Below, one piece after another: positions 1 through 8,390 of a DNA stretch of 64,000 nucleotides. The translations under genes were made by a program, and so were the position numbers. Numbering within the stretch: the first letter of the stretch is position 1; every line of letters begins with the position of its first letter. The stretch comes from an uncultured Collinsella sp. (GTDB lineage Bacteria; Actinomycetota; Coriobacteriia; Coriobacteriales; Coriobacteriaceae), in NCBI GenBank assembly GCA_900759335.1, contig CAAEUX010000005.1, positions 1-64,000 on the forward strand, given 5' to 3'. The notes beneath the pieces were generated by a model that was not told where the DNA came from, made no database searches, and saw only the letters and a program-made list of their open reading frames with translations.

Positions 1-2196
1 CTTGCTGCCACGGCTGTTACCATAGCTGCCACGGTTATCGCGACCGCCGGCGCGGCCGCCACGGGAGCCGGCCTGGTTGCCGCCACGCCCGCCGCGATAG
101 CCGCGACGATCCTCGCGGGTATCGTCGTAGTTGCGCCAGTCATCGCGACGATCGCGGCTGGCACGCGGATCGCGACGATCGCGCGACTCGCCAGAACGGC
201 CGGTGCCGCTGCGCCCGCCATTACCGCGAGCACCCTCGCGACGCTCGCTACCGCGGCCGCCGTGCTCTTCAAAGCGCCTGCCGCCACGGGACTCACCGCT
301 GCGGGCGCCACGCTCACCGCGACCCTCGCCGCCGCGACGCTCGTCACGGCCACCGCGCTCGTCATTGCGACCGGAACGACGACGGTCGCCTGCACCACGC
401 TTGCTGCCACGCGAGCCACGGCCCTCGTCCTCGCGCTCAACACGGCGACGACCGCCGCGGTCCTCGTCCTCGCGGCGACGGCGATGTGCCTCGCCCTGGA
501 ACTGCTTGGCACGGCGCTCGGCACGGTTGCCGCGCGGGGCCTGCTCGACGGCACCAGCACCGCCGCGCTCCTCGGCAGCCACCTCGCGGGCCACGCTCTC
601 CACGGCCTCGTCCACGCGAGCCTGAACGCCCTCGCGCACGCGGGTCTTACCGCCGCGCTTGGGACGGCTCGGACGCTCGCCATCGCCACGGCGCTCGTCG
701 CGACCGCGGTTGGAACGACCGGCCACATCGCCGTAATCGTCGCCGTTGCGTTTGCCGTCGCGACGTGCCTGCTCAAGCTTCTTCTTGCTCTTGGACTTGC
801 CGCGCTTGGTCTTCTTCTTCACCTTAAAGGCCGCAGGATCGCGCTCGGGGTCAACGGCGGGCGGATTGGGACCCACGTGCAGGTCGCCGGCCTCGTAGAT
901 GTCGGCAGTCTTATCCATGAGCTTCTCGATCTCGTAGAACTCGTCCACGTCCTGCTCGGTAACAAATGTAATGGCCCAGCCCAGCTCACCGGCGCGGCCC
1001 GTACGGCCAATACGGTGGATGTAGTCGGTCGGCTCGGCCGGCACGTCAAAGTTCACGACGTAGCGCACGTCGCTAATGTCGATGCCGCGGGCGAGCACGT
1101 CGGTTGCCACCAACACGTCGACGGTACCGTCGCGGAAGGCCGAAAGGGCACGCTCGCGCTGGGCCTGGCTGCGGTTGCCGTGAATCGCGGCGGCCTTGAT
1201 GCCCTTGCGCTCCAGACGACGGCAGCAGCTGTCGGCACGGTGCTTGGTGCGCATAAAGACGATAGTACGCTCCGGGCCCTCCTTCTTGAGAAACTCGGGC
1301 AACAGGTTGTTCTTGGCCTCGATGGACACCGGGAACACAAACTGGTCGACGGTGTCGGCGGTCGACGTGGCCGGTGCGATCTCCACGCGGGCCGGGTCGC
1401 TCACCAGGTCGGTGATCTCGCCCACGGCCTCCTCGTCGAGGGTCGCCGAGAACAGCAGCGTCTGGCGCTCAGCCGGCGTCTCGCGCACAATACGGCGAAC
1501 GGCGGGCAAAAAGCCCATGTCGAGCATGCGGTCAGCCTCGTCGAGCACCAGGACCTTAACCTCGTCCAGGTGGCAGGCACCCTGCTCGATCAGATCGACC
1601 AGACGGCCCGGCGTTGCGACCAGGATGTCGCAGCCGTACTTGAGTGCCGCGGTCTGTGGCTTGTAGCTCACGCCGCCCACGACGGTCACGGCAACATGGC
1701 CGGTGACGTCGGCGATCTTGCTCGCGACCTCGTCAATTTGCTGGGCAAGCTCGCGCGTAGGGGTGATGACGAGCATCACGGGGCCGCGGCCGTTGCCCTC
1801 GGGCTTCTTGGCACCGCGACGGCGGTTGCGGCCGCCACGCTCGCGCACGGGTTTGGGAGGAGCGATGTGCTCCAGATTGTTCATGGTCGGCAGCAAAAAG
1901 GCGGCCGTCTTGCCGGTGCCGGTCTGAGCGGCAGCAAGCAAGTCGCGGCCTTCGAGCACCACGGGGATCGAGCCGGCCTGCACGGGCGTCGGCGCCGTGT
2001 AGCCCAGGTTCTCGATAGCACGAAGCATCTCGTCGGAAAGGCCCAGCTCGTCAAAGGCGGGCAGACTCTCGGTAGCGGACTCGACGGCCTGGGCGGCATT
2101 TGCCTCATCGGCGGCATCGAAGGCAGCCTGGGTCATGGCCTCGCGGGCCTCGTCCAGAATCTCGGCGTCGGTGACGTCGGATACAGAATTACGCAT
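1..2196 (-). CDS. DEAD-box RNA helicase, 3' end outside window
   Basis: ATP-dependent RNA helicase of the DEAD-box family, probably acting in RNA remodelling, mRNA decay or ribosome assembly. The frame starts at ATG 2196 (AAGGAAC upstream) and stays open for 732 codons to the window edge, so the C-terminus is missing. Visible in order: Q-motif region, Walker A AQTGTGKT, PTRELA, VLDEADRMLDMGF, SAT, then helicase C with ARGID and HRIGRTGR. After about residue 430 comes a very long basic Arg/Gly/Asp/Ser-rich tail, as in RhlE/CsdA-like helicases, likely disordered and RNA binding. The long open frame on the other strand here is an antisense shadow of this tail. Which subfamily it belongs to cannot be settled here. 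Confidence 0.95.
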   Translation of the reverse strand, partial: MRNSVSDVTDAEILDEAREAMTQAAFDAADEANAAQAVESATESLPAFDELGLSDEMLRAIENLGYTAPTPVQAGSIPVVLEGRDLLAAAQTGTGKTAAFLLPTMNNLEHIAPPKPVRERGGRNRRRGAKKPEGNGRGPVMLVITPTRELAQQIDEVASKIADVTGHVAVTVVGGVSYKPQTAALKYGCDILVATPGRLVDLIEQGACHLDEVKVLVLDEADRMLDMGFLPAVRRIVRETPAERQTLLFSATLDEEAVGEITDLVSDPARVEIAPATSTADTVDQFVFPVSIEAKNNLLPEFLKKEGPERTIVFMRTKHRADSCCRRLERKGIKAAAIHGNRSQAQRERALSAFRDGTVDVLVATDVLARGIDISDVRYVVNFDVPAEPTDYIHRIGRTGRAGELGWAITFVTEQDVDEFYEIEKLMDKTADIYEAGDLHVGPNPPAVDPERDPAAFKVKKKTKRGKSKSKKKLEQARRDGKRNGDDYGDVAGRSNRGRDERRGDGERPSRPKRGGKTRVREGVQARVDEAVESVAREVAAEERGGAGAVEQAPRGNRAERRAKQFQGEAHRRRREDEDRGGRRRVEREDEGRGSRGSKRGAGDRRRSGRNDERGGRDERRGGEGRGERGARSGESRGGRRFEEHGGRGSERREGARGNGGRSGTGRSGESRDRRDPRASRDRRDDWRNYDDTREDRRGYRGGRGGNQAGSRGGRAGGRDNRGSYGNSRGSK

Positions 2197-2467
2197 ATGT
2201 TGTTGTTCCTTATCTGCACGCGCAATGGGCACGGCACACGGCCGCGCGGGCGTGCTTGGTAGTGCGCTAATACATACAAAAACGGGTGCGCACAGAGAGG
2301 ACGTTGCTCAGCACGCTGGCGATCGCTTTGGCAGCCCTATCACGCGCCGTCCAGACGCAGCAGCTCTAAGCGATGGAGCAGATTCGCCGCCGGTTAGTAT
2401 ACCCGTGCTTCGCATGCCCCCACGTAAACCACAGATGACGAGGCGGACGCAGCGGGTCTGGGCCGAT
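2197..2467. other. Intergenic region upstream of the helicase
   Basis: This holds the helicase 5' untranslated region and promoter. No convincing gene or strong hairpin is seen. A long leader would fit cold-shock type control known for some DEAD-box genes, but nothing in the sequence proves it. Confidence 0.4.
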
Positions 2468-2767
2468 TGTCTCAATCTGTAACAGTTACGGGGCAAAACC
2501 GGGTCTACACGTTACAGATCAAGACATTCAGTCAGCCCCTTGGCTAACATCTCGATCTGTAACACCTACAGGCCAAATCTTCGTCTAGGTGTTACAGGTC
2601 GAGACAAACGGTCGACACGGCTCACAAACGTCTCAATCTGTAACAGTTACCGAGCAAATCGACCCGTAGATGTTACAGATCAAGACAAGCCAATCCATCT
2701 GAAGACAACGTCTCAATCTGTAACATCTACGGAGCAAAACCGGCCCCAGATGTTACAGATTGAGACA
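2468..2767. repeat. Array A: four 59-bp palindromic units
   Basis: Four units of exactly 59 bp start at 2468, 2548, 2629 and 2709 (period 80-81 bp). Each has a left arm like TGTCTCAATCTGTAACA and a right arm like TGTTACAGATTGAGACA, with a 25-bp centre that often contains GCAAAACCGG and CTAGA-like blocks. The spacers of 21-22 bp between units are unrelated. The same unit recurs in arrays B to E. Confidence 0.95.
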
Positions 2768-2811
2768 GTTGAGTTGCTGGACGAAATGCCGACCATTTAA
2801 ACAAAAACACC

Positions 2812-2842
2812 CGGGCTTCCTTTGCTGCAAAAAGGAAGCCCG
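2812..2842 (-). terminator. Rho-independent terminator of the 2880-4217 gene
   Basis: A hairpin with CGGGCTTCCTTT pairing with AAAGGAAGCCCG is followed on the minus strand by a T-rich run. Confidence 0.85.
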
Positions 2843-2879
2843 AGCGCGTTGCTATATGTCCGTTTACTGTTCGAGAGCG

Positions 2880-4217
2880 TTAGTCGTGGGCAAACATCGG
2901 GTAGGGAACGTCGCCCGGTGCGACGGAACGGCCCAGCGGGAAGATGCCCGCAGGGTCAATGTAGGAATCGGTAGCGGCGACGGTCTCGGAATTGAGGTAA
3001 CCCTTGATGCCAGTCACATCCGTGCCCTTTGTGGTCCCTCGATAGATGCTCAACGCGCCGTCGACATTGGGGTTGAACACGACAACCATAAAGATGTAGT
3101 TGCCATCGTCATCCTTCGTTCCAACGTTAAAGCCGACAACATCGTCACTCAGCCACGTGATCGAAGCCTCGTAGTCTGTGACGTTGAGCTCGCCGTCTTC
3201 TCCCGTAACTTCGTTATAGAACGGCAGGTGAATATCGACGTAGACCTTTCCCGCGCCCGAGTCGACGTCGGTGATGGTAATCGGATCATCGCAGACGTAT
3301 TTGTCATCCCTGGTGCAGTGGTAGCTGCCCACGATGGCGTCGTAGTTGTAGTAGTCGTCTGTGTCGTTGTCTTCGGTGGACATGTCGTCAAAAGACCACT
3401 TTTTGCCGTCGAAGGAGTACGAGTAGATATCGTTGCTCTTGGAATTGGCATACCAGGGCGTATCGGGATCGGAGGGCATGCTGACCGTGCACTCATTGTC
3501 ATCCGTTAACTCGGAGTCACAGTTTTCAAGGTCGTTTTCCTCGTCGTAGTCGATACCGGCGATAGGGGTGGTCGTCTGCGATTCGACGCTGAACTTGATG
3601 TGGGACAGCTTGTTGGAGTCGTCGGCGTCAGCCGTAAAGTTAAGCTTGGCCTTTGACTCAAAGCTCTCGTTGTCAAAGGTCGCCTGGACAGATCCAGTTG
3701 CCTTGCCATTGGACACGCTAATGCTCGAGACCTCGTCGAGGCTGCTCTCGTACTCGGTCGGCTCCACATAGTCATTCTTGGCAAAGAGCGTATCTTCGCC
3801 GTCGTATTTTTTGCTCAGTGCCTTAGCGAGCTGGGGTTCCACGGCCGCCACAAGATGCTGGTGCTGCGTGCTCAATACACAGGCAACTCCTGCGCCAACA
3901 ATGACGATGACAGCTATTGCCGCCAAGATGATCTTGGCCTTTTTGCTGAGCTTCTTGGGCTTGGACTGAGCGGCAGAATCAGCAGCGGGCTCGGTAGCAG
4001 ACTCGTGAGCACTCGGCTCGGCTTCGGGTTCTGGAGCGGCCGTATCGGCGCTCAGCTCGACCGTGTCGTCGGTCGCCGGTTCGCCTGCCGGTGCGCTGGG
4101 CTCGCTGACGGCGGCAGCTTCTTCACGCCCCGTCGATGCCTGGTCCATACTCGCGCCGCACTGGAGGCAAAACTTTGCTCCCGACTTTACTTCGCTGCCG
4201 CATTTAGGACATTTCAT
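2880..4217 (-). CDS. Zinc-ribbon, single-pass membrane protein
   Basis: Protein of 445 aa, function unknown. It opens with a zinc ribbon (MKCPKCGS...FCLQCG; Cys 3, 6, 17, 20), then an acidic Ala/Glu/Pro linker to about residue 85, a basic stop (KPKKLSKKAK), one membrane segment at about 90-112, and an Asp/Ser/Tyr-rich exported domain of about 330 aa. Start chosen at ATG 4217 because the zinc ribbon begins there and AAAGGATG precedes it; an upstream in-frame start adds 15 unlikely residues. The promoter carries the island palindrome (4291-4302) with TAGACT 19 nt downstream. Its fold matches the genes at 5283 and 14870. It may be a sensor or an envelope effector of the island's kinases (inference). 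Confidence 0.85.
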   Translation of the reverse strand: MKCPKCGSEVKSGAKFCLQCGASMDQASTGREEAAAVSEPSAPAGEPATDDTVELSADTAAPEPEAEPSAHESATEPAADSAAQSKPKKLSKKAKIILAAIAVIVIVGAGVACVLSTQHQHLVAAVEPQLAKALSKKYDGEDTLFAKNDYVEPTEYESSLDEVSSISVSNGKATGSVQATFDNESFESKAKLNFTADADDSNKLSHIKFSVESQTTTPIAGIDYDEENDLENCDSELTDDNECTVSMPSDPDTPWYANSKSNDIYSYSFDGKKWSFDDMSTEDNDTDDYYNYDAIVGSYHCTRDDKYVCDDPITITDVDSGAGKVYVDIHLPFYNEVTGEDGELNVTDYEASITWLSDDVVGFNVGTKDDDGNYIFMVVVFNPNVDGALSIYRGTTKGTDVTGIKGYLNSETVAATDSYIDPAGIFPLGRSVAPGDVPYPMFAHD

Positions 4218-4265
4218 GCTGCATCCATCCTTTCTATGGCAGTTGCCTTTCCCTCTTGCCATGTC

Positions 4266-4302
4266 AGTCTATGGGACGGGCCGGCCATTCCGTTGCGCAA
4301 CA
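4266..4302 (-). promoter_or_regulatory. Island promoter 1: palindrome plus -10
   Basis: CGTTGCGCAACA at 4291-4302, 19 nt, then TAGACT (4271-4266 on the minus strand), 49 bp before start codon 4217. Confidence 0.75.
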
Positions 4303-4385
4303 TTTTTCAATCTCTCGGAGACGGCGGAAAAGAGGCCGTTAATGTAGGCTGCTGCTCGCCCTCGCTCTCCCAGTAGGACAACCCG

Positions 4386-4422
4386 AGCATACGGCGCTGT
4401 CCCAACACTCTGTTGCGCAACA
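4386..4422 (-). promoter_or_regulatory. Island promoter 2, no gene directly downstream
   Basis: TGTTGCGCAACA at 4411-4422 with TATGCT at 4391-4386 after 19 nt, pointing toward 4217. It is either a second upstream promoter for that gene or the relic of a lost gene; no start codon with a ribosome binding site lies between it and promoter 1. Confidence 0.6.
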
Positions 4423-4446
4423 TCGGAAGCTGCGTCAATACCGCCG

Positions 4447-4992
4447 TTAACGGCGACGACGCCTCAGGGCAATGCATGCAACGACAATCGCCAGCAGCAC
4501 CAAGCCCTGGAAATTAATGCGGCTAATAGCGAAGCCCGAAGGAACAATAAAGCTGTCGTAGAACATGTCGAGCAGGCCGATAAACACCAAAAACGCGACG
4601 AAGATCCAGAACACGCGACTCCTTAAAATGGGAGTAAACATGTCGAGCACCGAGCCGCCCGAGGAAGAGCCCTGATAGCCAATTAAATCAAACGGCTCAT
4701 CCTTTTCCACCTCGTCGGCATCGCTCGAAGCGCCTGAAGACTCGGACTCCAAATCGCGACGATCCGTCCAATACCCGGGCACATGGTCGCGCTCACCAAG
4801 GTACTCACCGTTTTTGACCACCGGCTCAAACAACATAGCGCTCGAAAGATCCTCGAGCTCCTCGCGAATCAACTGGTCGGCGCGAGCGTCATGAGGCTCC
4901 TCGAGCTCGCACTCAAGCTCGTACATATGCTCCATGACCCGCTCGTAATCTTCTTCGGACATATCGTCATCGTAATAGGAGTTCCTGCTCAT
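4447..4992 (-). CDS. Small acidic protein with C-terminal membrane segments
   Basis: 181 aa, not recognised. The first ~115 residues are strongly acidic and predicted cytosolic (EEDYERVMEHMYELECELEE region). The C-terminal part has two hydrophobic segments (about 128-147 and 160-175) and ends in Arg-rich ALRRRRR, so it is probably membrane anchored by its C-terminus. Start ATG 4992 follows GAGGGATG. It has its own island-type promoter (5037-5073), which ties it to the signalling genes around it despite lacking a zinc ribbon. Confidence 0.75.
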   Translation of the reverse strand: MSRNSYYDDDMSEEDYERVMEHMYELECELEEPHDARADQLIREELEDLSSAMLFEPVVKNGEYLGERDHVPGYWTDRRDLESESSGASSDADEVEKDEPFDLIGYQGSSSGGSVLDMFTPILRSRVFWIFVAFLVFIGLLDMFYDSFIVPSGFAISRINFQGLVLLAIVVACIALRRRRR

Positions 4993-5036
4993 CGTTCATC
5001 CCTCATACAAGAACCGAATCCCTTTTGGACAACTCA

Positions 5037-5073
5037 AGTGTAGAAATCCATGCCAAGCAGGCGTTGCGCAACA
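5037..5073 (-). promoter_or_regulatory. Island promoter 3
   Basis: CGTTGCGCAACA at 5062-5073, then 19 nt, then TACACT (5042-5037). It drives the 4447-4992 gene. Confidence 0.75.
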
Positions 5074-5164
5074 TTGCCGGGAACGAGGTGAATCTACTGG
5101 CGGCGAATGAACCCATAGCCCGATAACACGACCAAGCCCTAAAGATCACCATCACAACGCAAAC

Positions 5165-5262
5165 GGCCGGCCCAAAAGGCGCTGCTCCCGGGATGGCATG
5201 GGGAGCAGTGCCTTTTGGGCCGGCCAAAGCGGCGCCACGCGGGTCCGCAACCGCGTGGCGCC
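5165..5262. repeat. Two strong hairpins after the 5283 gene
   Basis: First hairpin: 25-bp arms 5165-5189 and 5201-5225 (starts GGCCGGCCCAAAAGGC) with one mismatch. Second: arms containing GGCGCCACGCGG and CCGCGTGGCGCC within about 5231-5262. They lie just past the stop of the 5283 gene and may end transcription. The block CCTTTTGGGCCGGCC recurs at 27613. Confidence 0.8.
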
Positions 5263-5282
5263 AAAGAAAACTCGCAGAACCC

Positions 5283-6911
5283 CTACTCCTTCGTAGGACT
5301 CTGCTCCTGGGGAATCTCGAACCTGCTATTAAACGTCTGGCCGCACGTGGCCGCAAAATCGGATCCAAGACCGTCGTGATCCTCTTTGGACATCTTGCCC
5401 GTTACGGCAACGACGATTTCCTGCTTAGACACATCGTCATACTCGGCAGGACCCTCGGCCATAATGCTCACGGCAAACGCGTCCTTATTGCCTTTGACCT
5501 CGGAGTCTTTTTCGATATACGTCTTGCAAATAATAAATCGCTTGCCGGAATCCATAGTCACGGGAATGATCGTGGCCTCGCCCGAAACATCAGTACTCAT
5601 CTGAGGCGTTACAGCCGAATAGAACGACTCGAAGAGCTGCGTCCACTTAAAGCTAAACGCGATCTTACCGTTATCGGCCGAGGTGATCTTAAAGTGCTCA
5701 ACCAGCGCTTTGCGCCCCTCATCGGACGTATCGGTGTACTTATCGCTTACCAAGTTTTCATAGCTCACCTTGGGCGCCTTGTCGCCGTCAAGAACCCACT
5801 TGGAGCCATCGAACTTGTAGGTGTACTCAACGTCTCCATCGACCGTCTCAAACCACAGGGGCTCGTAGTTTACCTTGACGGTCGAAGTCTGAGCCTTCTT
5901 GTCAAACTTGATATCGCCCTGAGTCCAAAGTCCACTTGGATCCTTTTCGATAGGAGCAATGGCCTTAGTGGTCGACGAATCGACACTCCAGCTGGGCGTG
6001 TACTTTTTGCCCTTCTTGGTATAAGTGCCGGTGAGCTTGGCCGTGGTCTTGAAAGCATCGTTGCTGGTCACAGTCGTAGCCTTAACGATCACATTGCCAT
6101 CCGCGTCCTCCTTTTGAGAGGTCACATCCAAAGATTCAAGCGAATAACTACCGCCGTCGACAAACTTGCTATCGGGGATGAAGCCCTTGGAGAGCTGATT
6201 GACCGCCGTGATATCGGTCTTGACCTGCTTCTCCTTGATGATCCCGTCCTTTTGAGATGCCGCCTTAGAGGACGACTTCGTAACGGAATCTGAGTCATCG
6301 GCCGAGGTGTTGGCGCCCAGCCCTTTGAGAGCAAACGCGCCGATGGCGCCCACGGCCACAATGGCAGCGGCAACGCCCGCGCCGATAGCGGCGCGACGAG
6401 ACTTAGGCGATTTAGGGCCCGTAGGAGCCGAGGCGGCACTATTAGCGTCAGAACAATCGACCGGAGCAGACGCCTTTGGCATGGCTACGGTCTTTTGCGT
6501 CGGAGCAACAGTAAAGGGGTCGTCCGGAAGCACGGTCGTGGCCTCAGAGCTCGGCTCAAACGCAGCGCTCATGTCAACCGGCTCGTCCGCAGAATCGTCC
6601 GCGCCATCGTCCACCGGCTCACTTGCGGCCTCATCCGCCACGTCGCCCATCGGCTCATCAACGGGTTCGACCACCGTCGTTGCATCAGAATCTACTGCAG
6701 GTTCGCGATGCTCAACCGTCATCGTCATATCGGGATCGACTGCAACCGCCGTATCGGGGTCGACTGTTACCGTCGCATCAGGATCCACCGCGGACTCCAC
6801 CGGCGCAACGGTCACCGTCTGGCCCAAATCGACATCGTCCACGCGCGCACCGCAGTTGACGCAAAACATTGCGCCCTGCTTGAGCTCTTTTCCACACTGC
6901 TTGCACTTCAT
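5283..6911 (-). CDS. Zinc-ribbon membrane protein with acidic linker
   Basis: 542 aa, function unknown. Layout: zinc ribbon (MKCKQCGK...FCVNCG), a long acidic linker with degenerate VDPDATVTV repeats to about residue 145, a basic stretch PKSRRAAIG, one membrane segment at about 165-185, and an exported Lys/Asp/Ser-rich domain of roughly 350 aa. Start ATG 6911 lies 2 nt after the WG-repeat gene stop, with GGGAGT inside that stop region, so the two are one operon driven from 8264-8300. Same architecture as the 2880 and 14870 genes, without close identity in the exported part. Its product may pair with the secreted WG protein (inference). Confidence 0.85.
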   Translation of the reverse strand: MKCKQCGKELKQGAMFCVNCGARVDDVDLGQTVTVAPVESAVDPDATVTVDPDTAVAVDPDMTMTVEHREPAVDSDATTVVEPVDEPMGDVADEAASEPVDDGADDSADEPVDMSAAFEPSSEATTVLPDDPFTVAPTQKTVAMPKASAPVDCSDANSAASAPTGPKSPKSRRAAIGAGVAAAIVAVGAIGAFALKGLGANTSADDSDSVTKSSSKAASQKDGIIKEKQVKTDITAVNQLSKGFIPDSKFVDGGSYSLESLDVTSQKEDADGNVIVKATTVTSNDAFKTTAKLTGTYTKKGKKYTPSWSVDSSTTKAIAPIEKDPSGLWTQGDIKFDKKAQTSTVKVNYEPLWFETVDGDVEYTYKFDGSKWVLDGDKAPKVSYENLVSDKYTDTSDEGRKALVEHFKITSADNGKIAFSFKWTQLFESFYSAVTPQMSTDVSGEATIIPVTMDSGKRFIICKTYIEKDSEVKGNKDAFAVSIMAEGPAEYDDVSKQEIVVAVTGKMSKEDHDGLGSDFAATCGQTFNSRFEIPQEQSPTKE

Positions 6912-6913
6912 GA

Positions 6914-8227
6914 CTAGTACTCCCAAGAACAAACCCAGTTGCCATCGGTATCGATCCAGCCGTAGCGTTTGCGGGCCGAGTTCGAGCCATCGGGAAGATC
7001 GGCCACGACAAACACGCGACCATTTTCATCAAACGTGTAGCTCAAGTCTCCTGCATTGCCATCGGGCAGCCCAAAGCGCGGAGGAATCTTCCAGTCTCCG
7101 TTTTTGTCAATAAACCCATAGTTGTCACTTGCCGGGTCAAGAACCATGGCAAGCCCTTGGCTAAAGCTATACGCCACATCGAATTGTGGCTTGATAACCC
7201 AAGTACCGTCCTTATCGATGTAGCCCCACACGTGCGTTATCGGATCTTTGGCAGCGCAAAGATCCTCATGAAAGATGCGCTCGTCCTGGTACGTGGCAAT
7301 AATGACTTGCTTAAAGTCGTTAAACGTAAAGTCCGTCAGCACCTTGCCCTGCGCATCGTACATGCGGTGCCCGTAAAAAACGCGGTCCTGATGGAACGAT
7401 TTATAGATCGGCCTCGTGTCCTTGTAGCCATCGTTGAGACGGTTCGTGTAGCCGCGGTCCTCTTCGCTGAACTCAAAAATCGTATTGCCCGAGGTGTCGA
7501 TGTACTTAAAATCGTCAAAGCACTTGCCTTCGTTAAAAACGAGCGGTGCACTGTACTTATACGGGCTGGTCGTGTCTTTAGCCGAAGCGAGCGCCCACTT
7601 GCCCTTGGTGTCGATTACGCCCCAACCATCGCCGCTGTACAGGCACGCATAGCCCTCAAAAAACGGCGTAAACGTCTTGCAGTCGAGCTTGCCAAAGGCG
7701 TCCTTACCCTTGGGCGTAATAAAGTGAAAATCTTCATCCTTATCCTGCACAACAGCAAAGCCGTTGATAAAGCAAGCGGCATAGAGATACTGCGGCTCGA
7801 TCGCCCACTTACCCGTACGGTCAATATAGCCCCAGGTCTCGGTATCGTCTGCCGTGGTGGCAGGGAACAAATCGCCATCAAAAACGCCGCCGTGCAATTC
7901 CATGTTCACGTTGATCTGGTTGTCTCGCGCGAATGAGGAGTCGTTAACGTGCGGCACGGTGTAGCAGCTATCGCCCGGAATGCTGGCGATGCCTCCAAGC
8001 GAGGGCTCGATCACCCACGAACCGTTGACATCGACGAATCCCCAGTTGGAGTTCGCGCCAGGCAGCGCGGCGTACAGGGTGCCGGATTCAGAGCCCTTGG
8101 CGGCATCGGAAGACGACTCGTCGTCCTTGTTATCGCTTGCCATCGCCGGCAACGGACCTGTCAGCAGCGTGCCAGCAGCAGCCCCCAACACTCCCAGCGC
8201 CTCGCGCCTTGTCATATCAAAAGACAT
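6914..8227 (-). CDS. Secreted WG-repeat protein with Tat-like signal
   Basis: 437 aa. The N-terminus MTRREALGVLG followed by a hydrophobic stretch ending PAMA looks like a twin-arginine signal peptide. The mature part holds about six WG-type beta repeats (for example WGFVDVNGSWVIEP, WGYIDRTGKWAIEP, WGVIDTKGKW, WGYIDKDGTWVIKP, YGFIDKNGDW, YGWIDTDGNW), a motif known from bacterial surface and effector-like proteins, mostly of unknown function. Start ATG 8227 with AGGAG 6 nt upstream. First gene of a two-gene operon with the 5283 zinc-ribbon gene. Confidence 0.85.
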   Translation of the reverse strand: MSFDMTRREALGVLGAAAGTLLTGPLPAMASDNKDDESSSDAAKGSESGTLYAALPGANSNWGFVDVNGSWVIEPSLGGIASIPGDSCYTVPHVNDSSFARDNQINVNMELHGGVFDGDLFPATTADDTETWGYIDRTGKWAIEPQYLYAACFINGFAVVQDKDEDFHFITPKGKDAFGKLDCKTFTPFFEGYACLYSGDGWGVIDTKGKWALASAKDTTSPYKYSAPLVFNEGKCFDDFKYIDTSGNTIFEFSEEDRGYTNRLNDGYKDTRPIYKSFHQDRVFYGHRMYDAQGKVLTDFTFNDFKQVIIATYQDERIFHEDLCAAKDPITHVWGYIDKDGTWVIKPQFDVAYSFSQGLAMVLDPASDNYGFIDKNGDWKIPPRFGLPDGNAGDLSYTFDENGRVFVVADLPDGSNSARKRYGWIDTDGNWVCSWEY

Positions 8228-8263
8228 GCCGTCTCCTCTCGGCCATCATCTTGCACTGCATTC

Positions 8264-8300
8264 ATTTTCTGGCACGATTCACGCATTCTGTTGCGCAACA
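8264..8300 (-). promoter_or_regulatory. Island promoter 4
   Basis: TGTTGCGCAACA at 8289-8300, 19 nt, then GAAAAT (8269-8264), a weaker -10 match (4 of 6 to TATAAT). It drives the WG-repeat operon. Confidence 0.65.
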
Positions 8301-8334
8301 TTGCAGGGCGAGCCGATGTCCCCCTCCAATACCA

Positions 8335-8364
8335 AAAGGGCCCCAGGAAAATCCCGGGGCCACA
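8335..8364 (-). terminator. Terminator of the 8391-10217 gene
   Basis: Hairpin GGCCCC...GGGGCC followed on the minus strand by CTTTTGG. Confidence 0.75.
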
Positions 8365-8390
8365 ATCGTCGAATCGAAATGCCTCAGTTC

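Noticed and set aside
2468..2767. CRISPR array
   Set aside because: Repeats are palindromic 59-mers with internal variation and 21-22 bp spacers, no cas genes are near, and further arrays are scattered through the window.
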